Assembly (NCBI GenBank): GCA_002432865.1
Contig: DJGX01000021.1
Coordinates: 1-32,070 of the forward strand
Length of the DNA: 32,070 bases
Direction: 5' to 3'
DNA from: Cloacimonetes bacterium UBA5835
GTDB lineage: Bacteria > Cloacimonadota > Cloacimonadia > Cloacimonadales > Cloacimonadaceae
Within the stretch, counting starts at the first letter, position 1; every line of letters starts with the position of its first letter. The notes below the pieces were generated by a model that did not search any database, was not told the DNA's origin, and was given only the letters and a program-made list of their open reading frames with translations. Position numbers and translations under genes: made by a program. This document shows positions 16,189 to 26,464 of this stretch, piece after piece.

Positions 16189-17541
16189 ATGATCAAAGCA
16201 GAAGTATTCCGTCAGTATGACATTCGTGGAATTGTAAATGAAGAACTGGATGAGAATTCATTTTATTTAATCGGTAAGGGTTTTGGAACCTATATACGGA
16301 ATAAAAACCTAAAAACTATTGTTTTGGGTGGTGATGCCAGACATTCAACCCCCTCTTTTATGCAGGCATTTAGTAAAGGTGCTTTAGAAACAGGTTGTGA
16401 TATTATTGATCTTGGAATTGTTCCTACTCCTGTTTTATATTTTTCCATCTGGAAGCTAAAAACGGATGGCGGAGCAATGGTTACAGCTAGTCATAATCCT
16501 CCTCGTTATAATGGATGTAAATTAAATCTTGGTTTAAGCAGTGTTTATGCTGATGAATTGCAAAAAGTGTTACAAATAATTCAAAAGGGAGATTTTGTTT
16601 CTGGCCAGGGTAATTATGTTAAAAACAATGATATGGGTGATATTTACATTGATTATGTAGTGAATGGAATCAAATTACAGCGTCCGGTTAAAGTGATTGT
16701 AGATGGAGGAAATGGAGTTGGCGGACCTTATTTAACAGCTATTTTACGCCGTTTGGGTTGTGAAGTGATAGATATGTTTTGTGAGCCCGATGGGGATTTT
16801 CCTAATCATCATCCTGATCCTACTATTGCCAAAAATATGGAAGCGCTATCTAAAGCCGTTATAGAAAATAAATATGAACTTGGCATTGGTTTAGATGGAG
16901 ATGCAGACCGCATTGGAGTTGTGGATGAACAGGGTAAATTATTGTTAGGAGATCAGATATTGAATATACTAGCCAGGGATTATCTGAAACATAACCCCGG
17001 TAAGAAGATTATTGCCGATGTGAAATGCAGTATGAATCTATTTAACGACATTATAAAGTATGGCGGTGAACCGATTATGTATAAAACCGGCCATGCCAAT
17101 ATAAAGATGTATATGCAGGAAAAGAAAGTGGAATTTGCAGGTGAAATGAGTGGGCATATCTTTTTGGCAGATAGATATTTGGGATTTGATGATGCCATCT
17201 ATGTAAGCTGCCGTTTTTGTGAAATTGTAGCGCAAACTCTAAATCCGGTTAGTTCTTTTTTGGCTGATCAACCTAAACTTTTTAATACTCCAGAACTACA
17301 TACAAGCTGTCCCGATGCAAAAAAATTCGAAGTAGTAGCCAAGGTTTGTGAAGAATTTAAGAAAGAAGGCTATGAAGTAAATGATATCGACGGTGCCAGG
17401 ATAACTTTTTCGGATGGATGGGGTTTGATTCGCGCTTCCAATACAACCCCAATAATCGTTACGCGTTATGAAGCAATTACAGAAGAAAGGATGAATGAAA
17501 TTAAAGGATTAATAGAAGGTAAAATCCAGAAATATTTATAA
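16189..17541 (+). CDS. manB: Phosphomannomutase/phosphoglucomutase
   Basis: Moves phosphate between C6 and C1 of mannose or glucose phosphates, feeding GDP-mannose and UDP-glucose for surface sugars. The 450 residues match the AlgC/ManB type. It starts QYDIRGIVNEEL. The catalytic phosphoserine is Ser101 in TASHNPPRYNG, the Mg2+ loop is DGDADR (236-241), the sugar-specificity loop is GEMSGHIF, and the phosphate-binding loop is RASNTTP near the C-terminus. AAAGGAG precedes the ATG. It is the last gene of the run. The substrate preference (mannose or glucose) cannot be fixed from sequence alone; the gene symbol reflects family membership. Confidence 0.92.
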   Translation: MIKAEVFRQYDIRGIVNEELDENSFYLIGKGFGTYIRNKNLKTIVLGGDARHSTPSFMQAFSKGALETGCDIIDLGIVPTPVLYFSIWKLKTDGGAMVTASHNPPRYNGCKLNLGLSSVYADELQKVLQIIQKGDFVSGQGNYVKNNDMGDIYIDYVVNGIKLQRPVKVIVDGGNGVGGPYLTAILRRLGCEVIDMFCEPDGDFPNHHPDPTIAKNMEALSKAVIENKYELGIGLDGDADRIGVVDEQGKLLLGDQILNILARDYLKHNPGKKIIADVKCSMNLFNDIIKYGGEPIMYKTGHANIKMYMQEKKVEFAGEMSGHIFLADRYLGFDDAIYVSCRFCEIVAQTLNPVSSFLADQPKLFNTPELHTSCPDAKKFEVVAKVCEEFKKEGYEVNDIDGARITFSDGWGLIRASNTTPIIVTRYEAITEERMNEIKGLIEGKIQKYL

Positions 17542-17602
17542 TTGCCGCCCTTAGGAACATCTGATACCATAAATTACTTGTTTGCTTAGTAAGCAGAGAA
17601 GA

Positions 17603-17956
17603 CTAATGTTTTATCCGACGGTAAAGACGGTAATTGTGTATAACTACAATCAGAAAAAGGAGATCCGCAACAGTCATCGCTATATTTATAGTTAACGAAT
17701 CCCAAGCCGTATAATAGGAAATAGCCAAAATCAAAATAGCCATTAGCACAGTTTTAAAGATGATTATTCCATTGGGAATACTCAGCTTTTTAAATACCCA
17801 TCTGGCAACAGGGTTTTTTTCGCGATGATAATAGTTTGGTTTTAGAACCAGATAAGTTGAATGTCCATCCAGGATATTAAGCAATAAAAATATAGTGCTT
17901 ATCACAAGAGTGTATACAGGAGAATTAAACACAGATATTATTATCTTCCAAAACAT
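17603..17956 (-). CDS. Small multi-pass membrane protein, DUF5658-like
   Basis: A 117-residue protein with about three or four hydrophobic helices (near 8-30, 60-83, 88-110) and a basic C-terminus (YRLYRRIKH). Between the first helices it has LDGHSTYLVL followed by EKNPVARWVF, resembling the DUF5658 pattern of a helix Asp-Thr pair followed by a Glu-Asn-Pro motif. Function is unknown. No good ribosome-binding site is visible before the ATG at 17956, so the start is less certain than others. It is transcribed in the same direction as the protease operon, 116 bases past its end, and converges on manB. Confidence 0.6.
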   Translation of the reverse strand: MFWKIIISVFNSPVYTLVISTIFLLLNILDGHSTYLVLKPNYYHREKNPVARWVFKKLSIPNGIIIFKTVLMAILILAISYYTAWDSLTINIAMTVADLLFLIVVIHNYRLYRRIKH

Positions 17957-18072
17957 ATCAAGGTAGCAGAAAATCTTTTTATCAGGTTATATTTGTTTAA
18001 AGTGCGGCTCATTTTACGGTTTACATATAAATAAGGTGTAAATCCAGGTGTGTTTTTTAGCAAGGACATAGC

Positions 18073-21000
18073 TTATTTAATTATGGCAAGTTTGCCGCGT
18101 TTTAATTTTCCACCCATCTCTACAACATAAAAATAGACACCACTGGAAACAGGTCGCTGATCATTATTCTTTAGATTCCAAGTATATGTAATATTATTAC
18201 TACCTTCAAAAAAAGGACCGATATCATCTTTAAAAACTAGCTGTCCCCCACTGTTGTAAATAGCAATTTTCCCTTTTTTGTTTAAAGGAAAATTAATAAA
18301 AGTAGCTTCCTGAGGATGTTTGGAAGTTACAGGATTGGGGAAAACATTTAAGTGATCGAGATTATTGAGGTTTTGAATTCCGAAGCGGGCTAAATTGCCC
18401 TGCGGGGAAATTAAGTTACCCGCTAAATCGGTTATATTATTAATTTCCAGGTAGTAAGCATAATTAGTGAATTTCAGCTTTTCGGCAAAAGTGATTGTAA
18501 CCGTATCTACAGAATGAGCTATGGAAACAATTGTATTATCGGGATCATTTTGTGGACAGTGTAATATATAATTGGCAAGATGCAAAGCTGGATTGGGCAA
18601 TATTTCTTCGCTGAATGTTATTATTATTCCGCGTTGGGAAGGCAGAACATTCACTTGGGATATTTCTGGAGGAATTACATCTTCCTGATAAGAAAAAGTA
18701 TAAAAGTTTTGTACAGGATCAACACCACTGATTCCAGTTAAATTTCTTAGCTCAATTACAAACAGAGAATCAATAGGTGGAAAATTATTCCGAAATCTTA
18801 GCTGGACTCCATAATTTCCGGAAATACTATTAGCAGAAATTGGGTTCCCCAGCCCGTTACTGATAAAATAATGGCCTGGATTAATAATATCATTGGGCAT
18901 TGCCTGATTAAATAACAAACGCAGCTCTTTTTGTCCTGCAAGGTTTATTTCTATAACATCCGGTTTGGGTAAAGGAATACCTTCTATCCAAGGGCCTTTA
19001 TTACTTTCACTGGGAGTGTAAGATGGATCTATAGCTGCAATTGCATATTGATATGCTTTCCCCTGTTGTAAACCAGTATCGGTATAATTGGTTGCTGCAC
19101 TTAAATTATACGAAACTGTGTTTCCGGTTTCATCTTTACGATATAAAACATATTCCGGTGCACCTGTAGATATCCAAGAAATATTTATAGAATTTTCATT
19201 TAAAGGTTTCACTGTTAAATTAGCTGGAGTTGCGGGTCCTGTAAATGATGCTGAAGGTATCCACTGTGCAGAAACAGCATTATCTCCATCGCTATGTATA
19301 TTGGCCATAATCCGCACAGCACCATTTTCATCTTCCAAAGTGACAACTTGGTAATTTCTATAGCTTTCATCATAATATACAGGGGTAAAATTACCGTTGC
19401 TATATTTAAGAATATATAAATTGGGAGTAATCGCTAAAATAATCTCGTTACAACCGTCTTTATCCAGGTCTGCATTAGTAATAGAATTTAAAGTTGAGAC
19501 CTCATTGAACATAATATTGCCCATAGAGCTATATGTGTTATTTCCTGTATTACGAAAACCTTCGCCATACCAGAAACTAAGATTTGGATTAGTTATGTCT
19601 GTATTATATCCTGCCACAAAGAAATCCTTGTTGCCATCACCATCAAAATCCCCTGATGTAAGAATATAAGTATTGCCTACGGGCAACCGAGTTGTCCATC
19701 GTAAATGGTGTTCTGTAGGATTAATAATTTCATAAATCATTATGTCGCCATCTGTATCGGCACATAAGATATCGGGATAGTTATCGCCATCCAGATTCTC
19801 TACAATGATGGTAGGCACAAAATTATTCCGACTATAAGTCGTAGTAGGATTGCTGAGGGTGTTTCTTTGAACCAGGGCACCTGTGGATATTCTTTTGTAT
19901 GCTTGAATAACGCGTTCGGCAGGTAGATTTTTAACCAACAAAATCTCGGTTTTCCCATCATTATCATAGTCGGCCATTACTCCTCCGGAAATTCCAGTGT
20001 CCAACGCAATTACTAAGCTATCGTTACTATTCGAAGGATAATTTCCTCCTAAAGGAGTAAGCCACAATTCAGCATTTTCTACTCTTAACAATAACAATTC
20101 ACTCTTGGAACCTGTTGTATAGGTGGAACCAATATCCAAAGGCCAAAAAGCATCCCCAAAATCATTAGTTTCGATGTGCTCTCCAGAACACAATTCAAAT
20201 GCTTTTACGGGACCATATCCACTCGCTGGAATTTCCATAGAAACATATTCAGAAACGCCATTGCCATTATAATCTCTTTTACGGAGTAAAGGTTTTTGGG
20301 GAGGACCTATTACTTCTTTAGTATAACCATAATGTGGAATTAAACAATAGTGAATGTTCAACAAATCATTGAAAGTATCAGAGACAGAAGTTAAACCCGT
20401 TATATTAGTAGCAACAAACTGAACGCTGATCATCCCTTCAGGAATATAGGAAGGTAACTTAAAAATATGAATGCTATCTGCAAGAGTAGAATAAACATTG
20501 TATATCTGGCCATCGGAAGCAGTTATTTTCAGACTGGCATTTACCTTCTCATTGAAATTTGCTGAAACATAATATTGTAGATTTTGGCGGTTCCAACGAG
20601 TAAATCCAGAAACCGTTTCCGACCTTATAACTGGTGCACTACGATCTACATAAACAGTCCTGTAATAGTTATAGCGATTCATATTATTTATTTTTTTTTC
20701 ATATTGCAACCGGAGCAGATATTTCCCTTCCGGGAAATAATCCGGAATATAAAAAGTAGCTAATTCAGAATTATGAACTTGTTCCAAGTGAGTAATTGGA
20801 TCCATTTGGTGAGTAGTAACATCCTTCCAGTAAGGATCATTGGCATCATCATCCAATTTATAGCATACTGTATAATCGGCAAAATCTGGTCCATAAACAG
20901 AACCGATAATTGGTACTGAACCACTTATCCCTAATTGATCTTGAGGACTAGTAATTTCCAGATAGGGCGGAGCAAGATTATCCAGTATTTTTTTAACATT

Positions 21001-22287
21001 TAGCAAACCATGCCCAGTTTGAATATCAAAACCAACAGAATATAAATCGTCCGTAGAAGTTAATAACGAAGCTCTTACTTCTGCAGGACTCAAATCTGGA
21101 TGCAAAGATAAAAGTAAGGCCGCTGCTCCCGAGACAAAAGCTGCACTCATAGAAGTGCCATTCAACCGAAAATATTGTTCTCCTGGATCAAGTTTATAAG
21201 TAGAAAGAACATTTTCGCCTACAGCAACAAGATCTAAATCCACTCCGTAACTGGAAAAGGTGGAACGCTGTTTAGCATTATTCACAGAACCAACCGAAAT
21301 AACTGTAGAAAGTTTCGCAGGATAACTTAAACCTGAAACTCCATCATTTCCCGCAGAGGCAATTAAAACAACACCCTTGCTATATGCATATTCACAAGCA
21401 TCAGCAATTATTGCTGAATAATCAGGATCGCCCCAACTCATATTAATAACATTACAACCATTATCGGTAGCGTAAATTATCGCTGCAGAAACATCATCAT
21501 CCTGTAAATAACCTTGATTATCTAAAGTTCTGAAACCTGCCCTGATTGGTAAAATACCTACATTCCAACAAACTCCACTAATCCCTATTCCATTATTTCC
21601 AACTGCTCCAGCAATACCCGATACATGCGTCCCATGGTAATTTTCATCTTCAACATCATTATCCTGTCCGATATAATCTCCAATAGCATTTTCAGCCATC
21701 TCAGGGGCATCAGTAAAATCCCATCCACACCAGTCATCGATATAGCCATTATTATCATCATCGATTCCATTATCAGGTATTTCGTTTGGATTTATAGCTA
21801 TATTTTGCCATAAATCTGGGTGGTGAATTAATACTCCAGAATCCACAACACCGATTTTGATATATTTGCTGCCGGTTGTATAATTCCAGGCATCTGGAAT
21901 GCTGCATATATAATGAAATTGTTGATTGTATAAAGGATCATTGGGAATAGTATGTAATTTACTTATGTGATTTGGCTGAACATATTGAATGCCATAAAAG
22001 CTAAGCTGTTGCAAAGTTTGAATGCTTGGCATTTCAGAAACATTAGCCAGATAGTAATTGGGTTGGTGCATACCCTTAATTGGCTTTATTTGCTTAACTC
22101 CTTGCTGAGTAAGGAAACTATCAAAGGCATTTAAGCCTGTTTTTGTTCCTTTAATCTGTACTGGAACAGTTGTTTTAAATATAATCTGATTAGGAGTAAT
22201 TTCTGCTTGGAGAAAGAGCCCCAAACATATTAACAAAAATACTAATCCGACTCTGCGGTTCTGCATAAAACCAAGATTATTATTCAC
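18073..22287 (-). CDS. Secreted subtilisin-like (S8) serine protease with FG-GAP repeats and sorting domain
   Basis: A 1404-residue exported protease. The start is GTG at 22287 (GAGG upstream); a signal peptide spans about 10-28, followed by a propeptide-like region to about 125. The S8 domain (about 130-435) has a full triad: Asp149 in VVDSGVLIHHPDL, His218 in HGTHVSG and Ser379 in NGTSMSAAFVSG, with oxyanion Asn314 in SAGND. Then come beta-sandwich spacers, FG-GAP/VCBS-like repeats (about 690-1000, for example DFDGDGNKDFF), a fibronectin III domain (about 1020-1105), two SbsA-type Ig-like domains (about 1115-1300), and a C-terminal type-A sorting/FlgD-like domain starting NVFPNPV (about 1315-1404). 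It ends the operon, 12 bases after the PorV-like gene. It is probably displayed or released at the cell surface. Confidence 0.93.
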   Translation of the reverse strand: MNNNLGFMQNRRVGLVFLLICLGLFLQAEITPNQIIFKTTVPVQIKGTKTGLNAFDSFLTQQGVKQIKPIKGMHQPNYYLANVSEMPSIQTLQQLSFYGIQYVQPNHISKLHTIPNDPLYNQQFHYICSIPDAWNYTTGSKYIKIGVVDSGVLIHHPDLWQNIAINPNEIPDNGIDDDNNGYIDDWCGWDFTDAPEMAENAIGDYIGQDNDVEDENYHGTHVSGIAGAVGNNGIGISGVCWNVGILPIRAGFRTLDNQGYLQDDDVSAAIIYATDNGCNVINMSWGDPDYSAIIADACEYAYSKGVVLIASAGNDGVSGLSYPAKLSTVISVGSVNNAKQRSTFSSYGVDLDLVAVGENVLSTYKLDPGEQYFRLNGTSMSAAFVSGAAALLLSLHPDLSPAEVRASLLTSTDDLYSVGFDIQTGHGLLNVKKILDNLAPPYLEITSPQDQLGISGSVPIIGSVYGPDFADYTVCYKLDDDANDPYWKDVTTHQMDPITHLEQVHNSELATFYIPDYFPEGKYLLRLQYEKKINNMNRYNYYRTVYVDRSAPVIRSETVSGFTRWNRQNLQYYVSANFNEKVNASLKITASDGQIYNVYSTLADSIHIFKLPSYIPEGMISVQFVATNITGLTSVSDTFNDLLNIHYCLIPHYGYTKEVIGPPQKPLLRKRDYNGNGVSEYVSMEIPASGYGPVKAFELCSGEHIETNDFGDAFWPLDIGSTYTTGSKSELLLLRVENAELWLTPLGGNYPSNSNDSLVIALDTGISGGVMADYDNDGKTEILLVKNLPAERVIQAYKRISTGALVQRNTLSNPTTTYSRNNFVPTIIVENLDGDNYPDILCADTDGDIMIYEIINPTEHHLRWTTRLPVGNTYILTSGDFDGDGNKDFFVAGYNTDITNPNLSFWYGEGFRNTGNNTYSSMGNIMFNEVSTLNSITNADLDKDGCNEIILAITPNLYILKYSNGNFTPVYYDESYRNYQVVTLEDENGAVRIMANIHSDGDNAVSAQWIPSASFTGPATPANLTVKPLNENSINISWISTGAPEYVLYRKDETGNTVSYNLSAATNYTDTGLQQGKAYQYAIAAIDPSYTPSESNKGPWIEGIPLPKPDVIEINLAGQKELRLLFNQAMPNDIINPGHYFISNGLGNPISANSISGNYGVQLRFRNNFPPIDSLFVIELRNLTGISGVDPVQNFYTFSYQEDVIPPEISQVNVLPSQRGIIITFSEEILPNPALHLANYILHCPQNDPDNTIVSIAHSVDTVTITFAEKLKFTNYAYYLEINNITDLAGNLISPQGNLARFGIQNLNNLDHLNVFPNPVTSKHPQEATFINFPLNKKGKIAIYNSGGQLVFKDDIGPFFEGSNNITYTWNLKNNDQRPVSSGVYFYVVEMGGKLKRGKLAIIK

Positions 22288-22299
22288 CTTATACCTCTG

Positions 22300-23202
22300 T
22301 TAAAATCGGTAAGTTACTCCAAAGGAATGAACATCGTTCAATTCACTGTTAAAAGCTCCATATCCATAATCTACAGAAATGTTTTTATATTTCACTCCAA
22401 AACCAGCGCTAAAATCCTGAGCATCATAACCCAACAGATAGCCTCCCCTTATAGAAAATATTTGAAAGAGATTACCTTCCAGATTGATACTACCTTTGAG
22501 GTCTTCATCCAAGGTCTGAATAGCTGAGCCCCCCAAAAAAATTTGCTGATCGGCTAAGAGAAAACCCTTGTTGATATCCATCTCAAAACTAGTAGGTAGT
22601 TTTACTCTTTCATCATCAGTTTTATTTGCCACCCCTAAATCCCGAACTGCTAAAGATATTTTGGTGTTTTTAACAGGAGGAAGATAGCAAAAACCAAGGT
22701 CTGAATGTAAAGCTAGGCTGGAAGCTGTATTCAATTTTTGATACAAAACTCCTAAATTTACACCCGTATAAAAGTTAGGACTTAGCCGTCTGGCATAATT
22801 TGCCGTAGCATCAATATCTATTGGATGATAGCTACCAATCATAATACCCATATCATCTCTGTTTTCTATATCACCGTAATCCAAATTGCGGATAGCAATG
22901 CCAAAATGATCTATTTTTCGGGAATAAGAATAGGATATCATATTTGCCTGGGTATCTGCCAACCACATATTATGAGTTATTCCCAAAAGGCGTTGATCAT
23001 TAACACAGGAAGAAGCAGGTTGTAAAATAAAAGCTGATGAATTATTAGAACTATACACTCCTCTTCCTGCCAGAGATAAAGCCACCGGTCCATAAGGAAC
23101 ATTTAAAAATTTATAGCCGTAAGTTCCGGCATCTTTATTAATTCCAGCAAAACACATTGCTGAAATCAGGATTAGGCATAAGGTAGTAAATATCTGTTTC
23201 AT
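22300..23202 (-). CDS. PorV/PorQ-like outer-membrane protein
   Basis: A 300-residue protein with a signal peptide (cleavage near MCFAG, residue 18-19) and a FadL-like barrel of the PorV/PorQ (UPF0164) type. Typical is the early GPVALSLAGRGVYSSNNSSAFILQPAS plug-like segment (compare the family pattern of a Gly-Ala-rich start followed by a short Asn/Ala-rich stretch), then paired beta strands to the terminal TYRF. It lies between two genes for proteins with type-A sorting domains, with gaps of 15 and 12 bases. In type IX secretion PorV binds such cargo domains after export, so a dedicated cargo-handling role is inferred. GGGAG precedes the ATG. Confidence 0.82.
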   Translation of the reverse strand: MKQIFTTLCLILISAMCFAGINKDAGTYGYKFLNVPYGPVALSLAGRGVYSSNNSSAFILQPASSCVNDQRLLGITHNMWLADTQANMISYSYSRKIDHFGIAIRNLDYGDIENRDDMGIMIGSYHPIDIDATANYARRLSPNFYTGVNLGVLYQKLNTASSLALHSDLGFCYLPPVKNTKISLAVRDLGVANKTDDERVKLPTSFEMDINKGFLLADQQIFLGGSAIQTLDEDLKGSINLEGNLFQIFSIRGGYLLGYDAQDFSAGFGVKYKNISVDYGYGAFNSELNDVHSFGVTYRF

Positions 23203-23217
23203 TAGATTACGCTCCCG

Positions 23218-26200
23218 TTATTTTTCTATAGCAAACTTGAGGCGTTTGCTGCCCTCTGAGGATCTTAATATTGCTATATAAACCCCACTGCATAGTTTGG
23301 CAGAAGGAATATCAAAAATATCAAGATTTTTAAGATATGCTTTGGCAAAACCTTTCTGACGGTATACCAAAGTACCGCTGATATCAAATATACTTAGTTC
23401 CAGTTCGACATCGCGATTGGTCATTACATTCAATAATATTTTTTGCCGATATATGGACTTTAAGGGATTGGGATAAATATAGACCTCACCAGGCACAAAC
23501 AGTTCATTGGTCTGATATTGATTAGGTAAATCAGTAGCTTCAATTGAAGCCGTTCTTCTTAGATTCCCATATTCACTAATCCAATTATAAGCTGCACTGA
23601 ATTTAGGTTCTCCTTCCAATTGATTTCTAAACAGAGAACCATTATCCGTGGCACAATAAACATACCAATTGTTATCTGATGCCTTAGCAACAAAAGGTAA
23701 GGTTCTACTGCGCTCTGCAAAAGAAACAGGATAACCTCTTTTATCGCGAAAATCATTTTCCCATATCTTAAGGCGGTTATTTTTAAAATTGCCTATCAAC
23801 TCGGCTTTATTATCGTTGTCTATATCCATTGCCAATATTCCAGCAGAAATAAAATCTGAATGAGGCTGAGGACTTGGATTTTCTGGATTCATTAATCTGC
23901 CAGCATAATCAATAACAGCATAATCACTTTCCCCTCCAATCAAAATATCCAAAGCACCATTTCCATCAACATCGGCTATGCTTAAAGGAGCAATAAAACT
24001 ACTGTCTGAATTGGCAGATAGATTATGTACAAAGGGAAAGCCATCAACTATATTTGCTCCCTTTAAACAATAAACACTGTTTTGGCACTGTACAATTAAG
24101 TTTTCATCATCTTTAACTGGCGCTTTAAAGATCGCTATGATTGTTGAATCGGCAGAAATAGGAAGCTTAGAATCAGTTCTTGTATTATCCGCTAAGTCAA
24201 TATCACTTAGCCAATATTCTCCCGATGTGTTTTCATAAACAACGGAAAGTTTGTTATGAAAATATACCAGGTTGGCTTTAAAGTTACCAGACAAATCCAC
24301 AATTGTATTTACGCTATTATCCTCTTTACTGTAAAGCTGAAGAGAAAAGGTATTCTCTTCATTATTGGATTTTAAAGGCATAGCGATAGAATTTCCTAAA
24401 TCTACAGGATGCCCAACCCAACTGTAATTAGGAGAGTTATAAACATATTTGCTTTCATTTTTATTGTGTTTATATAAACGGCAAAGCCGATCCCGTTGCA
24501 TAGGAATAAAAAGATTTTCTCCATCCCAAGTATAAGTATAGGGAATAGGCATTCCATATAAAGGATAGCCATCCATCAGCTCTTCATTTTTCCAAATATA
24601 AATCCTACCATCAGGCATAGGATAGAAAAGTTCATCAGTTCCATCATTATCAAAATCTATCCCAGCTGCATTAATAGGATTAGTTCCTTCATAGGAAGTA
24701 TTTAAACGCCAGCTGTATATAACGGAAAAAGTCATCTGTAATCCACTGGCCGAAATATTGCATATTTCTAAAGGAATACCCCCATAATAGCTTTCTGAAG
24801 TTGGCAATGAAAGCACTCCATTATGATATTGGTGACCAAAATAATTGTTGTTATCATCTCGAAAGCTATCGTAAGGACTTCCCCATTTGTAAATACTATT
24901 CAAACCGGTATCCATATTTTGAATTCCATCCGCTTCTTCCAAATCTACTCCTTTATGAGCAGAAATGGCATTAACCCGGTTTTTATCAAAATTCGCAGTA
25001 AAATTTGCATTGATAACATTCTCGTCTATGTGCCAGATAAGAATTCCGGAGCCATCTACAAGATATGTACTATTATTGGGAATCGGACCTCCCAAACCAG
25101 GTAGGAAAAAATCCCATTCACTGCCTAAATAGCTGTTTTCCATAAAATTAAAATATGGTAGCAGAGATTCATCCTGTGGTGTAGAAGGATCATCAGGATA
25201 GTAATCCTGCTCACCCTCCGGAAGAAGCTTAAAACTATAACTGGGGCTATTAGTTATAGGGTCTAAACTTCCATCGGGATTTTGTTGTCTGTTTTCAACC
25301 AAAAAATATTCCGTTGCCGATATTGGCACTTTATAAAGATGTATAGCTGTAGGCGAATGATTTAGAAAATGATCAACTGCATTATTTAAACTATTTTGAG
25401 ATATGATAACTGGATTGTCCCAACCTAAATAATAACGAGACCAAGCACAAAGCTGAGCTGGAACATAGCCATTACCATTCCATAAACCCGTGCCCATTAA
25501 ACCCCAATTACCAATTCCCTGGCTGATTCCATTACTGCTGTCATTATCATATAAAGTAGGCAAACCTAAAATATGCCCAAATTGGTGAGCTAATACTCCA
25601 TACATACTAAAAAGATAGGACGAAGCATCATCTACACCTTCAGTTGGGAAATAATCCTGATATTCATCTTCGGGGACAATAATTACATTTGTTAAAATAG
25701 CTCCATCATTGGTAATAAAACCAGGATATAAGTCATTCTCCGGCTCAAAATATTTCTGCAGCATTTTACGGGTTAAGAAAGTGCTCCATATCTCGTTAGG
25801 ACGAATGGACTCTATATCCGATTCCTGACCCGTTCCAGAATGAAAAATAATAATTCCGCCATATTGAGTAAAATCTACTTCTTCATCTATTAAATCCATA
25901 ATATCAGGTAAAATCTGAGGAAGGTTTACATCTATATCTTCTGTGCTGTCGGCACCGTAAGTAGATAAAGGATGAGGCATTGTAAGCACTTGCGGATAAA
26001 GAAAGTAATCAAGTTCATACTGTAAATGACTCGCTTCCAGAAAAAAATCCTTCAAATGGAGCATCCAGCGATCAAAAAAGATATCATCGTGGGCTATATT
26101 ATCAGGATATACTGCTTCAGAACGAAAGGCTACATCATTGAATTGGACTCTTATAGCCAAAATATTATTAGGTAAATTTGGCTTCCTGCCTTTAAAATTA

Positions 26201-26352
26201 TCCATTGTATAAAAATTACCTTCCAAAGAAGTAGCTTCCCAAGTTTCAGGTAGATTCTTATATTTAGGAACAGGAGGAACCAGAGCTGATAAAGAACCAG
26301 CTATTACAATTGTTAGCAGTAGAACTATCCGCTTCCACATAAGGCAAGGCAT
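23218..26352 (-). CDS. M6-family metalloprotease homologue with sorting domain (catalytic Glu replaced)
   Basis: A 1044-residue exported protein. The ATG at 26352 has GGAGG seven bases upstream; a signal peptide spans about 5-23. The M6 (immune inhibitor A-like) domain covers about 60-540, with the late family motifs GNWGLMGTGLWNG (281-293) and WSRYYLGW. The zinc motif reads HQFGHILGLPTLYD (256-269): both His are present, but the catalytic Glu of HEXXH is Gln257, and the usual PDLYD is PTLYD. FG-GAP-like repeats (about 565-600, 780-900; ADVDGNGALDILIGG) follow, then a type-A sorting domain from YIYPNPLKS (about 955) to the end. It leads the three-gene operon. It may be an inactive pseudoenzyme acting as a binding protein. 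Confidence 0.88.
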   Translation of the reverse strand: MPCLMWKRIVLLLTIVIAGSLSALVPPVPKYKNLPETWEATSLEGNFYTMDNFKGRKPNLPNNILAIRVQFNDVAFRSEAVYPDNIAHDDIFFDRWMLHLKDFFLEASHLQYELDYFLYPQVLTMPHPLSTYGADSTEDIDVNLPQILPDIMDLIDEEVDFTQYGGIIIFHSGTGQESDIESIRPNEIWSTFLTRKMLQKYFEPENDLYPGFITNDGAILTNVIIVPEDEYQDYFPTEGVDDASSYLFSMYGVLAHQFGHILGLPTLYDNDSSNGISQGIGNWGLMGTGLWNGNGYVPAQLCAWSRYYLGWDNPVIISQNSLNNAVDHFLNHSPTAIHLYKVPISATEYFLVENRQQNPDGSLDPITNSPSYSFKLLPEGEQDYYPDDPSTPQDESLLPYFNFMENSYLGSEWDFFLPGLGGPIPNNSTYLVDGSGILIWHIDENVINANFTANFDKNRVNAISAHKGVDLEEADGIQNMDTGLNSIYKWGSPYDSFRDDNNNYFGHQYHNGVLSLPTSESYYGGIPLEICNISASGLQMTFSVIYSWRLNTSYEGTNPINAAGIDFDNDGTDELFYPMPDGRIYIWKNEELMDGYPLYGMPIPYTYTWDGENLFIPMQRDRLCRLYKHNKNESKYVYNSPNYSWVGHPVDLGNSIAMPLKSNNEENTFSLQLYSKEDNSVNTIVDLSGNFKANLVYFHNKLSVVYENTSGEYWLSDIDLADNTRTDSKLPISADSTIIAIFKAPVKDDENLIVQCQNSVYCLKGANIVDGFPFVHNLSANSDSSFIAPLSIADVDGNGALDILIGGESDYAVIDYAGRLMNPENPSPQPHSDFISAGILAMDIDNDNKAELIGNFKNNRLKIWENDFRDKRGYPVSFAERSRTLPFVAKASDNNWYVYCATDNGSLFRNQLEGEPKFSAAYNWISEYGNLRRTASIEATDLPNQYQTNELFVPGEVYIYPNPLKSIYRQKILLNVMTNRDVELELSIFDISGTLVYRQKGFAKAYLKNLDIFDIPSAKLCSGVYIAILRSSEGSKRLKFAIEK

Positions 26353-26464
26353 TTCAATCCTCCAGGAAAATAAATTTATGAAGACAAAAAATCCGCTACC
26401 AAACTACTGAAAGCAGATAGCTATAATTGAAAACCTTTTTATAAAGCTTATACAAACCGTCAAT

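Noticed and set aside
17570..17600. Short palindrome TGCTTAGTAAGCA between converging manB and the membrane-protein gene
   Set aside because: A stem of six pairs without a loop or a T-run on either strand is not enough for a terminator.
26353..26464. Promoter of the protease operon (TTGACG followed by TATAAA on the minus strand)
   Set aside because: Spacing is 14 bases, too short for a confident call.
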